A stretch of 64,000 nucleotides of DNA. Source: UBA5189 sp035631615 (lineage in GTDB: Bacteria > Chloroflexota > Limnocylindria > Limnocylindrales > CSP1-4). Where the stretch lies: NCBI GenBank assembly GCA_035631615.1, contig DASQIK010000065.1:18500-82499 (forward strand). Direction: 5' to 3'. Shown in pieces: positions 1-7,868 of the stretch (position 1 is the stretch's first letter; the number at the start of each line of letters is the position of its first letter). Position numbers and translations under genes: made by a program. The notes below the pieces were generated by a model. That model saw only the letters and a program-made list of their open reading frames with translations, made no database searches and had not been told where the DNA came from.

Positions 1-1
1 G

Positions 2-232
2 CTGGTCACGGATACGGGCTGCTGGGCGCTGTACCCCTCGGCAATCGGAATCCACGTCGAGATGCGGCCGTACTCGAACGGCGAGATGGAGGTTCCGCCG
101 GGCGCGACGTCGATGGGCTGCTCGAGTGGGCTGATCAGCCTGCGGGGCATCGGCCTTGGCGTGCTGCTCGATGGCGCGGCACTCGGGCTGGCGTGCCTGG
201 CGGCGAGGCGACGCGACCGTCCGGCGGTCTAG
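2..232 (+). CDS. C-terminal fragment of a membrane protein (5' end outside window)
   Basis: An open frame enters from the left edge and stops at a TAG, giving 76 residues. The tail holds one hydrophobic, Gly/Leu/Ala-rich segment (about residues 49-69) followed by a run of arginines, which looks like a last transmembrane helix with a cytoplasmic basic end. The part before it is polar and contains two cysteines. The family cannot be named from this fragment. It is followed by 172 non-coding bases that carry the promoter of the next gene. Confidence 0.5.
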   Translation: MVTDTGCWALYPSAIGIHVEMRPYSNGEMEVPPGATSMGCSSGLISLRGIGLGVLLDGAALGLACLAARRRDRPAV

Positions 233-392
233 GTCACCGGCATCGGGACCCACGGCGACAACGCCGCGGCGACGGCGACGAACAACGGGCTGCTCCAGTC
301 GATGGCCACCTCGCAGGAGGCGATCCGCTGGGTACCGCCGCCGACCGCGAACCCGAAGATTTCCGCGAAGGACTCGGCCGGCGTTCGGTTCG

Positions 393-398
393 TACACT
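393..398 (+). promoter_or_regulatory. -10 hexamer TACACT of the carboxylase beta-subunit gene
   Basis: TACACT lies 6 bases before the ATG at 405, leaving no space for a ribosome binding site. This implies a leaderless or nearly leaderless transcript. No clear -35 box is visible. Confidence 0.55.
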
Positions 399-404
399 CG
401 GGGC

Positions 405-2039
405 ATGTCCGTCCTGCGCTCACGCCTCGACCCGAAGAGCGAGGACGCGCGCGCGAACGTCGATCGGATGACGGCGCTCGTGTCGGATCTCCGTGCGCGG
501 ACCGCCGCGGTCAGCGAGCGTGGCGCGGGCGGCGACGCACGCTCGATCGCGCGCCATCGCGAGCGCGGCAAGATCCCGGTGCGCGAGCGGATCGATCGCC
601 TGCTCGATCCCGGATCGGCCTTCCTCGAGCTGAGTGCCCTTGCGGCGAACGGCCTGTACGAGGACGACGCGCCGAGTGCCGGGATCGTCACCGGCATCGG
701 ACGGATCGAGAACACGACCTGCGTCATCGTGGCCAACGACGCGACGGTCAAGGGCGGCACGTACTACCCGATGACCGTCAAGAAGCATCTTCGCGCGCAG
801 GAGATCGCGCTCGAGAACCGCCTCCCGTGCGTCTACCTCGTCGACAGCGGCGGCGCGTTCCTGCCGCTCCAGGCCGACGTCTTCCCCGATCGCGAGCATT
901 TCGGGCGAATCTTCTACAACCAGGCCCGGATGTCGGCCGCGAGCATCCCGCAGGTCGCGCTGGTGATGGGCTCATCGACCGCCGGCGGCGCATACGTGCC
1001 CGCGATGAGCGACGAGACGGTGATCGTCAAGGGCACGGGCACGATCTTCCTTGGTGGCCCGCCCCTCGTGAAGGCCGCCACCGGCGAGGAAGTCTCGGCG
1101 GAGGAGCTCGGGGGCGCGGAGGTCCACGCACGGAAGTCCGGCGTCGCCGACCACGAGGCGCTCGACGACGAGCATGCGATCGCGCTCGGTCGGTCGATCG
1201 TCAGCCACCTCGAGCGCAAGGCGCCGGCGCCGCCGTGGGATCGGCGCGAGCCGGAGCTGCCGGCGGTCGACCCGGCCGGCGCCGACGGTGGCGCGCACCT
1301 GTATGCCGCGATCTCCGCCGACACGCGCCGGACCGTGCCGGTTCGGGAGATCATCGCCCGGCTGGTCGACCGCTCGCGCTTCCACGAGTTCAAGCCGCTC
1401 TACGGGGAGACGCTCGTGTGCGGCTTCGCGCACCTCGACGGCTGGCCCGTCGGGATCATCGCCAACGACGGAATCCTGTTCAGCCAGAGCTCGCTCAAGG
1501 GTGCGCACTTCATCGAGCTCGCCTGCCAGCGCCGGATTCCGCTCGTGTTCCTCCAGAACATCACCGGGTTCATGGTCGGGCGAGAATACGAGGCCGGCGG
1601 CATCGCGAAGGATGGCGCCAAGCTCGTCACCGCCGTCGCCACGGCCGCCGTGCCCAAGTTCACGGTGCTGATCGGCGGCAGCTTCGGCGCCGGCAACTAC
1701 GCGATGGCCGGTCGCGCCTATCAGCCGCGCTTCCTGTGGACCTGGCCGAACGCGCGCATCTCGGTCATGGGCGGCCAGCAGGCGGCGCGCGTGCTGTCGA
1801 CCGTGTCCGAGGCCTCGCAGCCGGGCGGCGCCTGGGCCTCGGACGCGGCCCGGGAGGCCTTCGAGGCGCCGATCCTGGAGACCTACGAGCGCGAGGGCTC
1901 GCCGTATTTCGCGACGGCCCGGTTGTGGGACGACGGGATCATCGACCCGCTGGACACGCGCCAGGTGCTCTCGATCGGCCTCGACGCGGCCCTGCACGCC
2001 CCGATCCCCGACACGAAGTTCGGCGTCTTTCGCATGTAG
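405..2039 (+). CDS. methylcrotonyl-CoA carboxylase, carboxyltransferase (beta) subunit
   Basis: This 544-residue protein has the tandem crotonase-fold layout of biotin-dependent acyl-CoA carboxyltransferases. It would transfer CO2 from carboxybiotin to 3-methylcrotonyl-CoA in leucine breakdown. Visible hallmarks are the glycine-rich STAGGAYVPAMSD block, the GGPPLVKAATGE stretch, and the second-half blocks NITGFMVG and GGSFGAGNYAM, all typical of MCC beta. Length matches the family (about 530-560). The ATG at 405 was chosen because a -10 hexamer sits just before it and the family normally begins a few residues before the first helix; the open frame itself extends further upstream. The biotin carboxylase subunit, hydratase and lyase of the same pathway lie downstream. 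Propionyl- or geranyl-CoA carboxylase is less likely given those neighbours. Confidence 0.92.
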   Translation: MSVLRSRLDPKSEDARANVDRMTALVSDLRARTAAVSERGAGGDARSIARHRERGKIPVRERIDRLLDPGSAFLELSALAANGLYEDDAPSAGIVTGIGRIENTTCVIVANDATVKGGTYYPMTVKKHLRAQEIALENRLPCVYLVDSGGAFLPLQADVFPDREHFGRIFYNQARMSAASIPQVALVMGSSTAGGAYVPAMSDETVIVKGTGTIFLGGPPLVKAATGEEVSAEELGGAEVHARKSGVADHEALDDEHAIALGRSIVSHLERKAPAPPWDRREPELPAVDPAGADGGAHLYAAISADTRRTVPVREIIARLVDRSRFHEFKPLYGETLVCGFAHLDGWPVGIIANDGILFSQSSLKGAHFIELACQRRIPLVFLQNITGFMVGREYEAGGIAKDGAKLVTAVATAAVPKFTVLIGGSFGAGNYAMAGRAYQPRFLWTWPNARISVMGGQQAARVLSTVSEASQPGGAWASDAAREAFEAPILETYEREGSPYFATARLWDDGIIDPLDTRQVLSIGLDAALHAPIPDTKFGVFRM

Positions 2040-2096
2040 GCTGCGCAGCAGTCCGCAGCGATCTCGGCTTCCCGAGGACCAGGCCCCCTTACCCTC

Positions 2097-2102
2097 TACT
2101 CT
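2097..2102 (+). promoter_or_regulatory. -10 hexamer TACTCT before the methyltransferase-MOSC gene
   Basis: TACTCT sits 7 bases before the ATG at 2110. A second candidate, TACCCT, overlaps upstream at 2090-2095. Confidence 0.5.
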
Positions 2103-2109
2103 CGAGGCG

Positions 2110-3363
2110 ATGGCCATCAACGAGACCGCGGCGCAGGGCTTTGCCGCGGGCGCCGACGCGTACGAGCGCGGCCGTCCGGAGTACGCGCCCGAGGCGGTGG
2201 CGACGCTCGTTCGCGAGCTGGGGATCGGGCCGGGGAAGCGCGTGCTCGACCTCGCGGCGGGGACGGGCAAGCTCACGCGACAGCTCGTGGACAGCGGTGC
2301 GGACATCGTGGCGGTCGAGCCGGTCGCGGAGATGCGGGCGAAGCTGGTCGACGCGGTTCCAGGCGTCGAGGCGCTCGACGGCACGGCCGAGCGAATCCCG
2401 CTCCCGAACCACTCGGTCGACGCGGTCGTCGTCGGCCAGGCGTTCCACTGGTTCGATGGCGTGCGGGCCCTGTCCGAGGTCCACCGCGTGCTGCAGCCGA
2501 GCGGCGGGCTTGGGCTCGTCTGGCAATCGCGCGATGCCACTCGACCCTGGGTCCTGCGCCTGAACGAGATCATCGACGGCGCGGCATCGGGGCAGCCTCG
2601 GTTCAGGGACGACGGCTGGCGGGCCGCCTTCGACGTCCTGGGGCTGTTCGACCCGATCGCTACAGCCTCGTTCTCCCACATCCAGCGGGCCGGCGTCGAC
2701 ACGATCGTCGACCGGGTCGCCTCGATCAGCTACGTCGCCGCGATGCGCGTCGACCGGCGTGCGGGCGTCCTCGATGCCGTCCGCAACCTCCTGGCGGCCG
2801 ACCCGGACACCTCCGGCGCCACGGTCATCGAGCTGCCCTACCGCGCGGACGTCTTCTGGACGCGGGCGGCGGCGATTCCTGTCGGTCCCTCGGCGGGGAT
2901 GGTCGGCGCCGTCAACGTCTCGCCGGGTGGCGTGCCCAAGCTCCCCATCGCCGGCACGCGCATCCGCTACCTCGGGCTCGACGGCGACGGCCACGCCGAC
3001 CAGAGCCACCACGGCGGCCCGCTCCAGGCGGTCTGCCTGTACTCGGTGGAGTCGATCGAGCGGGTGGCCGGCGAGGGCCACACGGCGTTCCCCGGCGCGT
3101 ATGGCGAGAATCTCACCCTGATGGGGATCGACTGGCACGGTCTCCGGACCGGCGATCGACTGCGCATCGGCGAGGGCGGACCGCTCCTTCAGCTGACCGA
3201 CGACGCGACGCCGTGCGAGAAGCAGGCGCGGTGGTTCAAGGACGGCCAGATCTCGCGCATCTCCATCCGGCGGCACCCCGAGGACGCTCGCTGGTACGCG
3301 TCGGTCGTCGAGGAGGGACCCGTCGCGACCGGGGACCGCGTGGAGCTGATTCGAACCGCCTGA
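2110..3363 (+). CDS. fusion of a class I SAM-dependent methyltransferase and a MOSC domain
   Basis: The 417-residue product has two complete parts. Residues 1 to about 255 are a Rossmann methyltransferase: motif I VLDLAAGTGKLT at about 46-57, the acidic VEPV strand end, and the AFHWFD region typical of UbiE/trans-aconitate-like enzymes. Residues about 262-417 are a YiiM-type MOSC domain, with GAVNVSPGGVPK, DQSHHGGP, YGENL and the invariant cysteine in the DDATPCEK segment (Cys369). MOSC domains use that cysteine to hold sulfur or a molybdenum cofactor. No stop or frameshift interrupts the join. Its substrate is unknown. A second MOSC protein follows directly. Two separate functions on one chain, or methylation of a sulfur-bearing substrate, are both possible. 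Confidence 0.85.
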   Translation: MAINETAAQGFAAGADAYERGRPEYAPEAVATLVRELGIGPGKRVLDLAAGTGKLTRQLVDSGADIVAVEPVAEMRAKLVDAVPGVEALDGTAERIPLPNHSVDAVVVGQAFHWFDGVRALSEVHRVLQPSGGLGLVWQSRDATRPWVLRLNEIIDGAASGQPRFRDDGWRAAFDVLGLFDPIATASFSHIQRAGVDTIVDRVASISYVAAMRVDRRAGVLDAVRNLLAADPDTSGATVIELPYRADVFWTRAAAIPVGPSAGMVGAVNVSPGGVPKLPIAGTRIRYLGLDGDGHADQSHHGGPLQAVCLYSVESIERVAGEGHTAFPGAYGENLTLMGIDWHGLRTGDRLRIGEGGPLLQLTDDATPCEKQARWFKDGQISRISIRRHPEDARWYASVVEEGPVATGDRVELIRTA

Positions 3364-3394
3364 GCCACAGGTCCTGAACGGCGAAGTCGTCGGC

Positions 3395-3400
3395 TAGCAT
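3395..3400 (+). promoter_or_regulatory. -10 hexamer TAGCAT before the second MOSC gene
   Basis: TAGCAT overlaps an in-frame ATG at 3399, so that ATG cannot be in the mRNA if this is the -10. The next ATG, at 3408, is 7 bases downstream, which fits the spacing of the other promoters here and decides the start. Confidence 0.5.
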
Positions 3401-3407
3401 GCCGGTA

Positions 3408-4271
3408 ATGCCTCGCGTCGCCCGCCTCTCGATCGCCCCGGTCCGCGGCCTGGCGCTGCAGCACCCCGCCTCGATCGACATCGTCGACGGCGGCGTCCGC
3501 GAGGATCGGCGGTTCTTCCTCGTCGACGGGCACGGCCGGCTCGTCGACCGCCTGCTGGTCGGCGGACTCGTCCAGGTCGTCGCGGAGACGAATCCCGAGG
3601 CGAGCTGGCTTCGCCTGACCTTTCCCGACGGCGGCGTGGTCGAGGGCGACGTGACCCTCGACGAGCCGGTCGCCGTCGAGATGTACGGCCGGCTGGCGGT
3701 CGGACATGTCGTCGGTGGTCCGTGGGCGGCGGCGCTCACGCCCTACGCGCACCGACCCGTGCTGCTGGTTCGGTGCGACAAGCCCGGCGGCACGCGCATC
3801 CGCGCTGGCGAAACCAATGTCCGAAACGCCGTCAGCCTCGTCTCGGACGGCTCGCTCCGGGAGCTCGCGCGGCAGCTCGGGGTCGAGGCCGTCGACGGGC
3901 GCCGGTTCAGGATGCTCGTCGAGCTCGAGGGCGCCGGCGCGCACCAGGAGGACACCTGGATCGGGCGGAGCGTCGCCATCGGCAGCGCCGTGCTCTCGAT
4001 CACGAAGCCCGACGCCCGCTGTGCGATCACGACGCAGAACCCCGACACGGGTGAGCGTGACCTCGACACCCTGCGCACGCTCATCCGCTATCGCGGGTTT
4101 CGGGCCGGCGATCCCGAGAAGAAGATCGACTTCGGGATCCTCGGCGAGGTGCTCGTCCCCGGCAGGGTCGCGGTCGGCGACGAGGTCGAGGTCGGCGACG
4201 AGGTCGAGGTCGTCGCCGGGACGGTTGGCGTGCGGCGCGATCCACTCCCGGCTCAGGCCGCAACGGCGTGA
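3408..4271 (+). CDS. YcbX-like MOSC domain protein with N-terminal beta-barrel
   Basis: The product is 287 residues. The N-terminal half resembles the MOSC N-terminal beta-barrel domain (IAPVRGL, then EDRRFFLVDGHGR). The C-terminal half is a MOSC domain with the diagnostic RCAITTQNPDTG motif, whose cysteine is Cys205. Known relatives (YcbX, mARC) reduce N-hydroxylated compounds with molybdenum cofactor, usually with a separate electron donor; no ferredoxin domain is fused here. The start at 3408 follows from the promoter position. An in-frame 18-base duplication near the end lengthens a Val-Glu-Val-Gly stretch. The stop overlaps the next gene's GTG by 4 bases. Confidence 0.85.
   Translation: MPRVARLSIAPVRGLALQHPASIDIVDGGVREDRRFFLVDGHGRLVDRLLVGGLVQVVAETNPEASWLRLTFPDGGVVEGDVTLDEPVAVEMYGRLAVGHVVGGPWAAALTPYAHRPVLLVRCDKPGGTRIRAGETNVRNAVSLVSDGSLRELARQLGVEAVDGRRFRMLVELEGAGAHQEDTWIGRSVAIGSAVLSITKPDARCAITTQNPDTGERDLDTLRTLIRYRGFRAGDPEKKIDFGILGEVLVPGRVAVGDEVEVGDEVEVVAGTVGVRRDPLPAQAATA
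4173..4208 (+). repeat. perfect 18-base tandem duplication inside the MOSC gene
   Basis: Two exact copies of an 18-base unit (4173-4190 and 4191-4208) encode a repeated VGDEVE segment. The repeat is in frame, so the reading frame is kept. Confidence 0.8.
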
Positions 4272-4711
4272 TCGACCTGGACATCGACGGCATCGACAAG
4301 CTCGATGCAGGGGCGCGCGGCCGCCTCGAACGGTTCGCCTCGATCTTCGACCGTCTCGACGCGTCGCACTACGTCACGCTCGCGGACACGACCGACGACG
4401 ACGCGGTCGACGAGGCAAAGGCCGACGCGCTCGCGGTGGCCGGTCGCGGGCGCCGGTACGAAGGCCTTCGCGCGGCGGTCCGCGCGTTCAGCGATGCGGC
4501 GACTCGCGCGTATTCGAGCCGGATGTCGCTCACCGACACGCTGCTCCTGTACCAGTCGCTGCCGGATCGAGCCGAGGATCGGGTTCGGTTCCTCGCCTCC
4601 GTCGAGCGGGTCGTCGTGGCTGTCGTGCTCTGGGACGAGCTCGGCGACGACGATCGATCGGCGTTGCTCGGCCCGTGGGCCGAGCTCGTCATGAGCGGGC
4701 TGGAAGCGTGA
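4268..4711 (+). CDS. hypothetical protein coupled to the MOSC gene
   Basis: The family is not recognised. The 147-residue protein is acidic at the N-terminus, predicted mainly helical, and has no cysteine, signal peptide or transmembrane segment. It starts with GTG in a GTGA overlap with the MOSC stop, so translation is probably coupled and the two proteins may act together. A promoter for the next gene lies immediately after its stop, so it closes this transcription unit. Confidence 0.65.
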   Translation: MIDLDIDGIDKLDAGARGRLERFASIFDRLDASHYVTLADTTDDDAVDEAKADALAVAGRGRRYEGLRAAVRAFSDAATRAYSSRMSLTDTLLLYQSLPDRAEDRVRFLASVERVVVAVVLWDELGDDDRSALLGPWAELVMSGLEA

Positions 4712-4717
4712 GCCGCG

Positions 4718-4723
4718 TAGGAT
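4718..4723 (+). promoter_or_regulatory. -10 hexamer TAGGAT before the hydratase gene
   Basis: TAGGAT overlaps the ATG at 4722 and lies 7 bases before an in-frame GTG at 4731, which is therefore the preferred start. Confidence 0.5.
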
Positions 4724-4730
4724 GCGGGCC

Positions 4731-5534
4731 GTGACGGCGGCGCTGCGCGTGGAGCGGACGGGACCTGGCGGCGCCATCGCCCGCGTCACGCTCACCCGCC
4801 CCGAGCGGCGCAACGCCTTCGACGCCTCGCTCATCGCTGAGCTTCGGTCGACCTTCGGGGCACTCCAGCGAGATTCGCCGACCGACCTGCGCGCCGTCGT
4901 CCTCGCCGGTGAGGGCGAGACGTTCTGTGCCGGCGCGGACATCGACTGGATGCGCGCGGCGATGCAGCTCGACGTCGAAGGCAACGAGCAGGACGCGATG
5001 GCGATGGCCGAGATGTTCGAGGCGATCGACACGTGCCCGGTCCCGGTGATCGCGCGAGTCCAGGGCGCCGCGCTTGGCGGCGGGATGGGCCTGTGCGCCG
5101 TTGCGGACGTCGTCATCGCCGAATCCGGCGCGCGGTTCGGCTTCACCGAGACGCGGCTCGGGATCCTGCCGGCGGTGATCTCGCCGTTCGTGATCGCGAA
5201 GATCGGCGAATCGCACGCCCGCGCGCTGTTCCCCGGCGGTCGCCGCTTCGATGCGCTCCGGGCGCAACGAATCGGGCTCGTCCACGAGGTCGTCGAGGGC
5301 GAGCCGGCGCTCGACCTGGCGGTGGACGCCGCGATCGCCGACGTCGTCGCCTCCGGCCCGACGGCCGTGCGCGCCGCGAAGGCCATCGTCCGAGAGGTCC
5401 GAGGCCTGGGTCATGGGTCGTCGAAGTGGCACACGGCTCGCGTGATTGCGCGCCAGCGCACGAGCCCGGAGGCGCAGGAGGGCTTCGCCGCCTTCTCGGG
5501 CAAGCGCAAGCCCGACTGGGACCCGCAGCACTGA
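4731..5534 (+). CDS. enoyl-CoA hydratase/isomerase family, probable methylglutaconyl-CoA hydratase
   Basis: The product is 267 residues with a crotonase fold. TRPERRNAFD, the oxyanion-hole segment FCAGADIDWM, and QGAALGGGMGL with a downstream FGFTETRLGILP are visible. The ADIDWMR stretch is characteristic of methylglutaconyl-CoA hydratase, which hydrates the product of methylcrotonyl-CoA carboxylase. Flanking genes encode both carboxylase subunits and HMG-CoA lyase, the enzymes before and after this step, which supports the assignment. GTG 4731 was preferred over ATG 4722 because of the promoter position. A general short-chain enoyl-CoA hydratase is the alternative. Confidence 0.88.
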   Translation: MTAALRVERTGPGGAIARVTLTRPERRNAFDASLIAELRSTFGALQRDSPTDLRAVVLAGEGETFCAGADIDWMRAAMQLDVEGNEQDAMAMAEMFEAIDTCPVPVIARVQGAALGGGMGLCAVADVVIAESGARFGFTETRLGILPAVISPFVIAKIGESHARALFPGGRRFDALRAQRIGLVHEVVEGEPALDLAVDAAIADVVASGPTAVRAAKAIVREVRGLGHGSSKWHTARVIARQRTSPEAQEGFAAFSGKRKPDWDPQH

Positions 5535-5574
5535 GGCTTGCGGTCGAGGGCTCCGATCGCGACAATCGCGACAC

Positions 5575-7605
5575 ATGAGCCACGAGATGAGCCCGAGCGA
5601 AGCCGCGCAACGACTCGGGACGACGACCCGGTCTGTGCAGCGGTGGATCAACCTCGGCCGGCTCCCGGCGCGCCGGGTCGGTGGTCGCTGGCGTGTCGCG
5701 TCTGACGCGTTAGACGCGTTCGCGGCATCCGGGCAGGTCGGCGCGACACCCCGCGCTCCCGAGGTCGATGTCGAGGTGCCTCGGCCGCGTCGCATCCGCC
5801 GGTTGTTCGTGGCGAATCGGGGCGAGATCGTCCGGCGCATCCGCCGCACGGGCGAGCGCCTCGGGATGACGGTGATCGAGCCGGCGACCGACGGCGCGGG
5901 GGCGGTCGATCTCCTCGATGTCCGCGCCGTCGTCGCAGCCGCGGTTTCGGCAGGGGCCGATGCCCTCCATCCCGGGTTCGGCTTCCTCGCCGAGAACGCC
6001 GCGTTCGCGGACGCCGTCGAGGCCGCCGGCATCGCCTGGATCGGCCCGCCGCCCGGTGCCATCCGAGCCATGGGCGACAAGGGCGCGGCCCGCCGGCTCG
6101 CCGCCGGTCTCGGCATCCCGATCGTCCCCGGCTACGACGGCGAGGACCAGTCGGACGAGGTACTCGCCGCGGCGGCCACCGAGATCGGCTATCCCCTGCT
6201 CGTGAAGCCGGCGGCGGGTGGCGGCGGCAAGGGGATGCGGACCGTGCGCCTCGCCGGCGAGCTCGAGTCGGCGATCGCCGGCGCCCGGCGGGAAGCCATC
6301 GCCTCGTTCGATGACGGCCGCCTGATCCTCGAGAAGCTGATCGAGGGACCGCGCCACGTCGAGGTCCAGGTGCTCTTCGATGGCGCCGGCGCCGGCGTTC
6401 ACCTCGGCGAGCGCGACTGCTCGACCCAGCGGCGCCATCAGAAGGTCCTCGAGGAGACGCCCTCGCCCGCGGTCACGCCCGCGATCCGGGCGCGCCTCAC
6501 GAGCGCGGCCCTTCGGCTGGCCGCGGCAGTCGGCTATCGCAGCGCCGGGACGTGCGAGTTCCTGCTCGCCGACCGGGGCGAGGTGTTCTTCCTCGAGATG
6601 AACACCCGGCTCCAGGTCGAGCACCCGGTGACGGAGGCGGTGACGGGCCTCGACCTCGTCGAGCAGCAGCTCCGCATCGCCGAGGACCACACGCTGTCCA
6701 TCGGCCAGCCGGCGATCGATCGCGCGCTCGCGAGCGGCGGCCATGCGGTCGAGGTCCGCTTGTACGCCGAGGACGCCGAGGACGACTTCCTGCCCGCGAC
6801 GGGCCGGGTCCAGCGCCTGGTGTGGCCGACGGGCCCCGGGATCCGCGTCGACGCCGGGATCGACGAAGGCACCATCATCGGCTCCCGGTTCGACCCGATG
6901 CTCGCCAAGCTGATCGCCCACGGCGCGGATCGAGCGCAGGCCTTCGATCGGCTGACCGCCGCGCTCGATTCGACGCTCGTCCTCGGCCTGACGACGAACC
7001 TCCGGTTCCTGCGCTGGCTTGTCCGAGAGCCGGCGGTGCGCGACGGCCAGATGCGGATCGACACGCTCGCACGGATCTGGCCGCCGGACAGCTGGGCAGC
7101 TCGGACGAAGTCCCCGGAGGCGGCCTGGCAGGCGGCGGGGCGGGCACTCGCGGGCGCAGGCTGGCTCGGCGGCTGGCGGCTCAACGGCGCCCCGCGCGTT
7201 CGACTGGCGACCGAGGCCGAGGAGCGCACGATCGCGCTCGACGCGGGCGCGGCGCGGGCGGCCCAGGTCGTCGTCGCCGATGGGGTGGCCCACGTCGACG
7301 TGGCCGGCCGCAGCGTCCCGTTCCGGTTGGCCCCGGCGCCGGACGTCGACCGGGCTGTTCGAGCGGCGGCGGGCGCCCACGGCGGCGGGCCGGTCGAGGT
7401 CGTCGCGCCGATGCCCGGCTCGATCGTCGGGCTGCACGTCGCGGTGGGCCAGGCCGTCGATGCCGCGGACCCGATCGCCACGCTCGAGGCGATGAAGATG
7501 GAGCACGCCGTCGCCGCGCCGTTCGCCGGACGGATCGCCGAGCTCCGAGTGCGCGCCGGCGATCAGGTCGCGCGCGGCGACGTCCTCGCCGTCGTCGAGC
7601 CGTAG
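5575..7605 (+). CDS. biotin carboxylase-BCCP (methylcrotonyl-CoA carboxylase alpha) with an N-terminal HTH domain
   Basis: The 676-residue protein begins with an excisionase/MerR-like helix-turn-helix domain (residues about 6-50, including SEAAQRLGTTTRSVQRWI and GRLPARRVGGRWRV). After a 20-residue linker comes biotin carboxylase: FVANRGEI at about 78, the ATP-grasp KPAAGGGGKGM (Lys211 onward), EMNTRLQVEHPVTE at about 341-354. A C-terminal biotinyl domain carries EAMKMEH with Lys641 as the biotin site. The carboxylase N-terminal subdomain is shortened by about 15 residues compared with family members, losing most of the usual loop between the NRGEI strand and the second helix. The frame is continuous from ATG 5575, so the HTH is part of the chain unless an internal start is used. 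It pairs with the beta subunit at 405. A DNA-binding role is inference. Confidence 0.88.
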   Translation: MSHEMSPSEAAQRLGTTTRSVQRWINLGRLPARRVGGRWRVASDALDAFAASGQVGATPRAPEVDVEVPRPRRIRRLFVANRGEIVRRIRRTGERLGMTVIEPATDGAGAVDLLDVRAVVAAAVSAGADALHPGFGFLAENAAFADAVEAAGIAWIGPPPGAIRAMGDKGAARRLAAGLGIPIVPGYDGEDQSDEVLAAAATEIGYPLLVKPAAGGGGKGMRTVRLAGELESAIAGARREAIASFDDGRLILEKLIEGPRHVEVQVLFDGAGAGVHLGERDCSTQRRHQKVLEETPSPAVTPAIRARLTSAALRLAAAVGYRSAGTCEFLLADRGEVFFLEMNTRLQVEHPVTEAVTGLDLVEQQLRIAEDHTLSIGQPAIDRALASGGHAVEVRLYAEDAEDDFLPATGRVQRLVWPTGPGIRVDAGIDEGTIIGSRFDPMLAKLIAHGADRAQAFDRLTAALDSTLVLGLTTNLRFLRWLVREPAVRDGQMRIDTLARIWPPDSWAARTKSPEAAWQAAGRALAGAGWLGGWRLNGAPRVRLATEAEERTIALDAGAARAAQVVVADGVAHVDVAGRSVPFRLAPAPDVDRAVRAAAGAHGGGPVEVVAPMPGSIVGLHVAVGQAVDAADPIATLEAMKMEHAVAAPFAGRIAELRVRAGDQVARGDVLAVVEP

Positions 7606-7620
7606 GTCGGGCCGGAGCGG

Positions 7621-7626
7621 TACGCT
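7621..7626 (+). promoter_or_regulatory. -10 hexamer TACGCT before the 72-residue gene
   Basis: TACGCT is 6 bases before the GTG at 7633, the same geometry as neighbouring genes. It supports that small gene being real. Confidence 0.5.
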
Positions 7627-7632
7627 CTCGAC

Positions 7633-7851
7633 GTGACGAAGCAAGGCGAAGCCCGGGCGGAGGCCAGGGCAGATGCGACCCCGCTCCCGGAGGATCGTGC
7701 GTCGCTGCTCGCGCTCCATCGAGCCGCCCGCCAGCGGCGTGACGCGGCGCCGCGGCTGAGCGAGGCGCGCGCCGAGGCCGCATTCGAGATCGAGCGGATC
7801 GAGATCCAGATCGCCCGGATCGAGCGGGCGATGGACCCGCCGCTCGTCTGA
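7633..7851 (+). CDS. small hypothetical protein, helical
   Basis: A 72-residue frame starting with GTG fills the gap between the carboxylase and lyase genes. The protein is rich in Ala, Arg and Glu, with heptad-like spacing in the second half (EARAEAAFEIERIEIQIARI), suggesting a short coiled coil. It has no cysteine or membrane segment. A -10 hexamer lies 6 bases before the start. No function is recognised; its position inside the leucine cluster is the only hint. Confidence 0.55.
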   Translation: MTKQGEARAEARADATPLPEDRASLLALHRAARQRRDAAPRLSEARAEAAFEIERIEIQIARIERAMDPPLV

Positions 7852-7868
7852 GGACACCCGAATCCCCG

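Noticed and set aside
302..2563. A 753-codon open frame in a shifted frame across the carboxylase beta gene
   Set aside because: It is the out-of-frame shadow of a strongly recognised gene, very Arg/Pro-rich, with no domain. High GC makes such frames common.
5710..7857. A 715-codon open frame on the minus strand opposite the HTH-carboxylase gene
   Set aside because: It mirrors a real gene, has Arg/Asp/Gly-biased composition and no domain, and no promoter precedes it.
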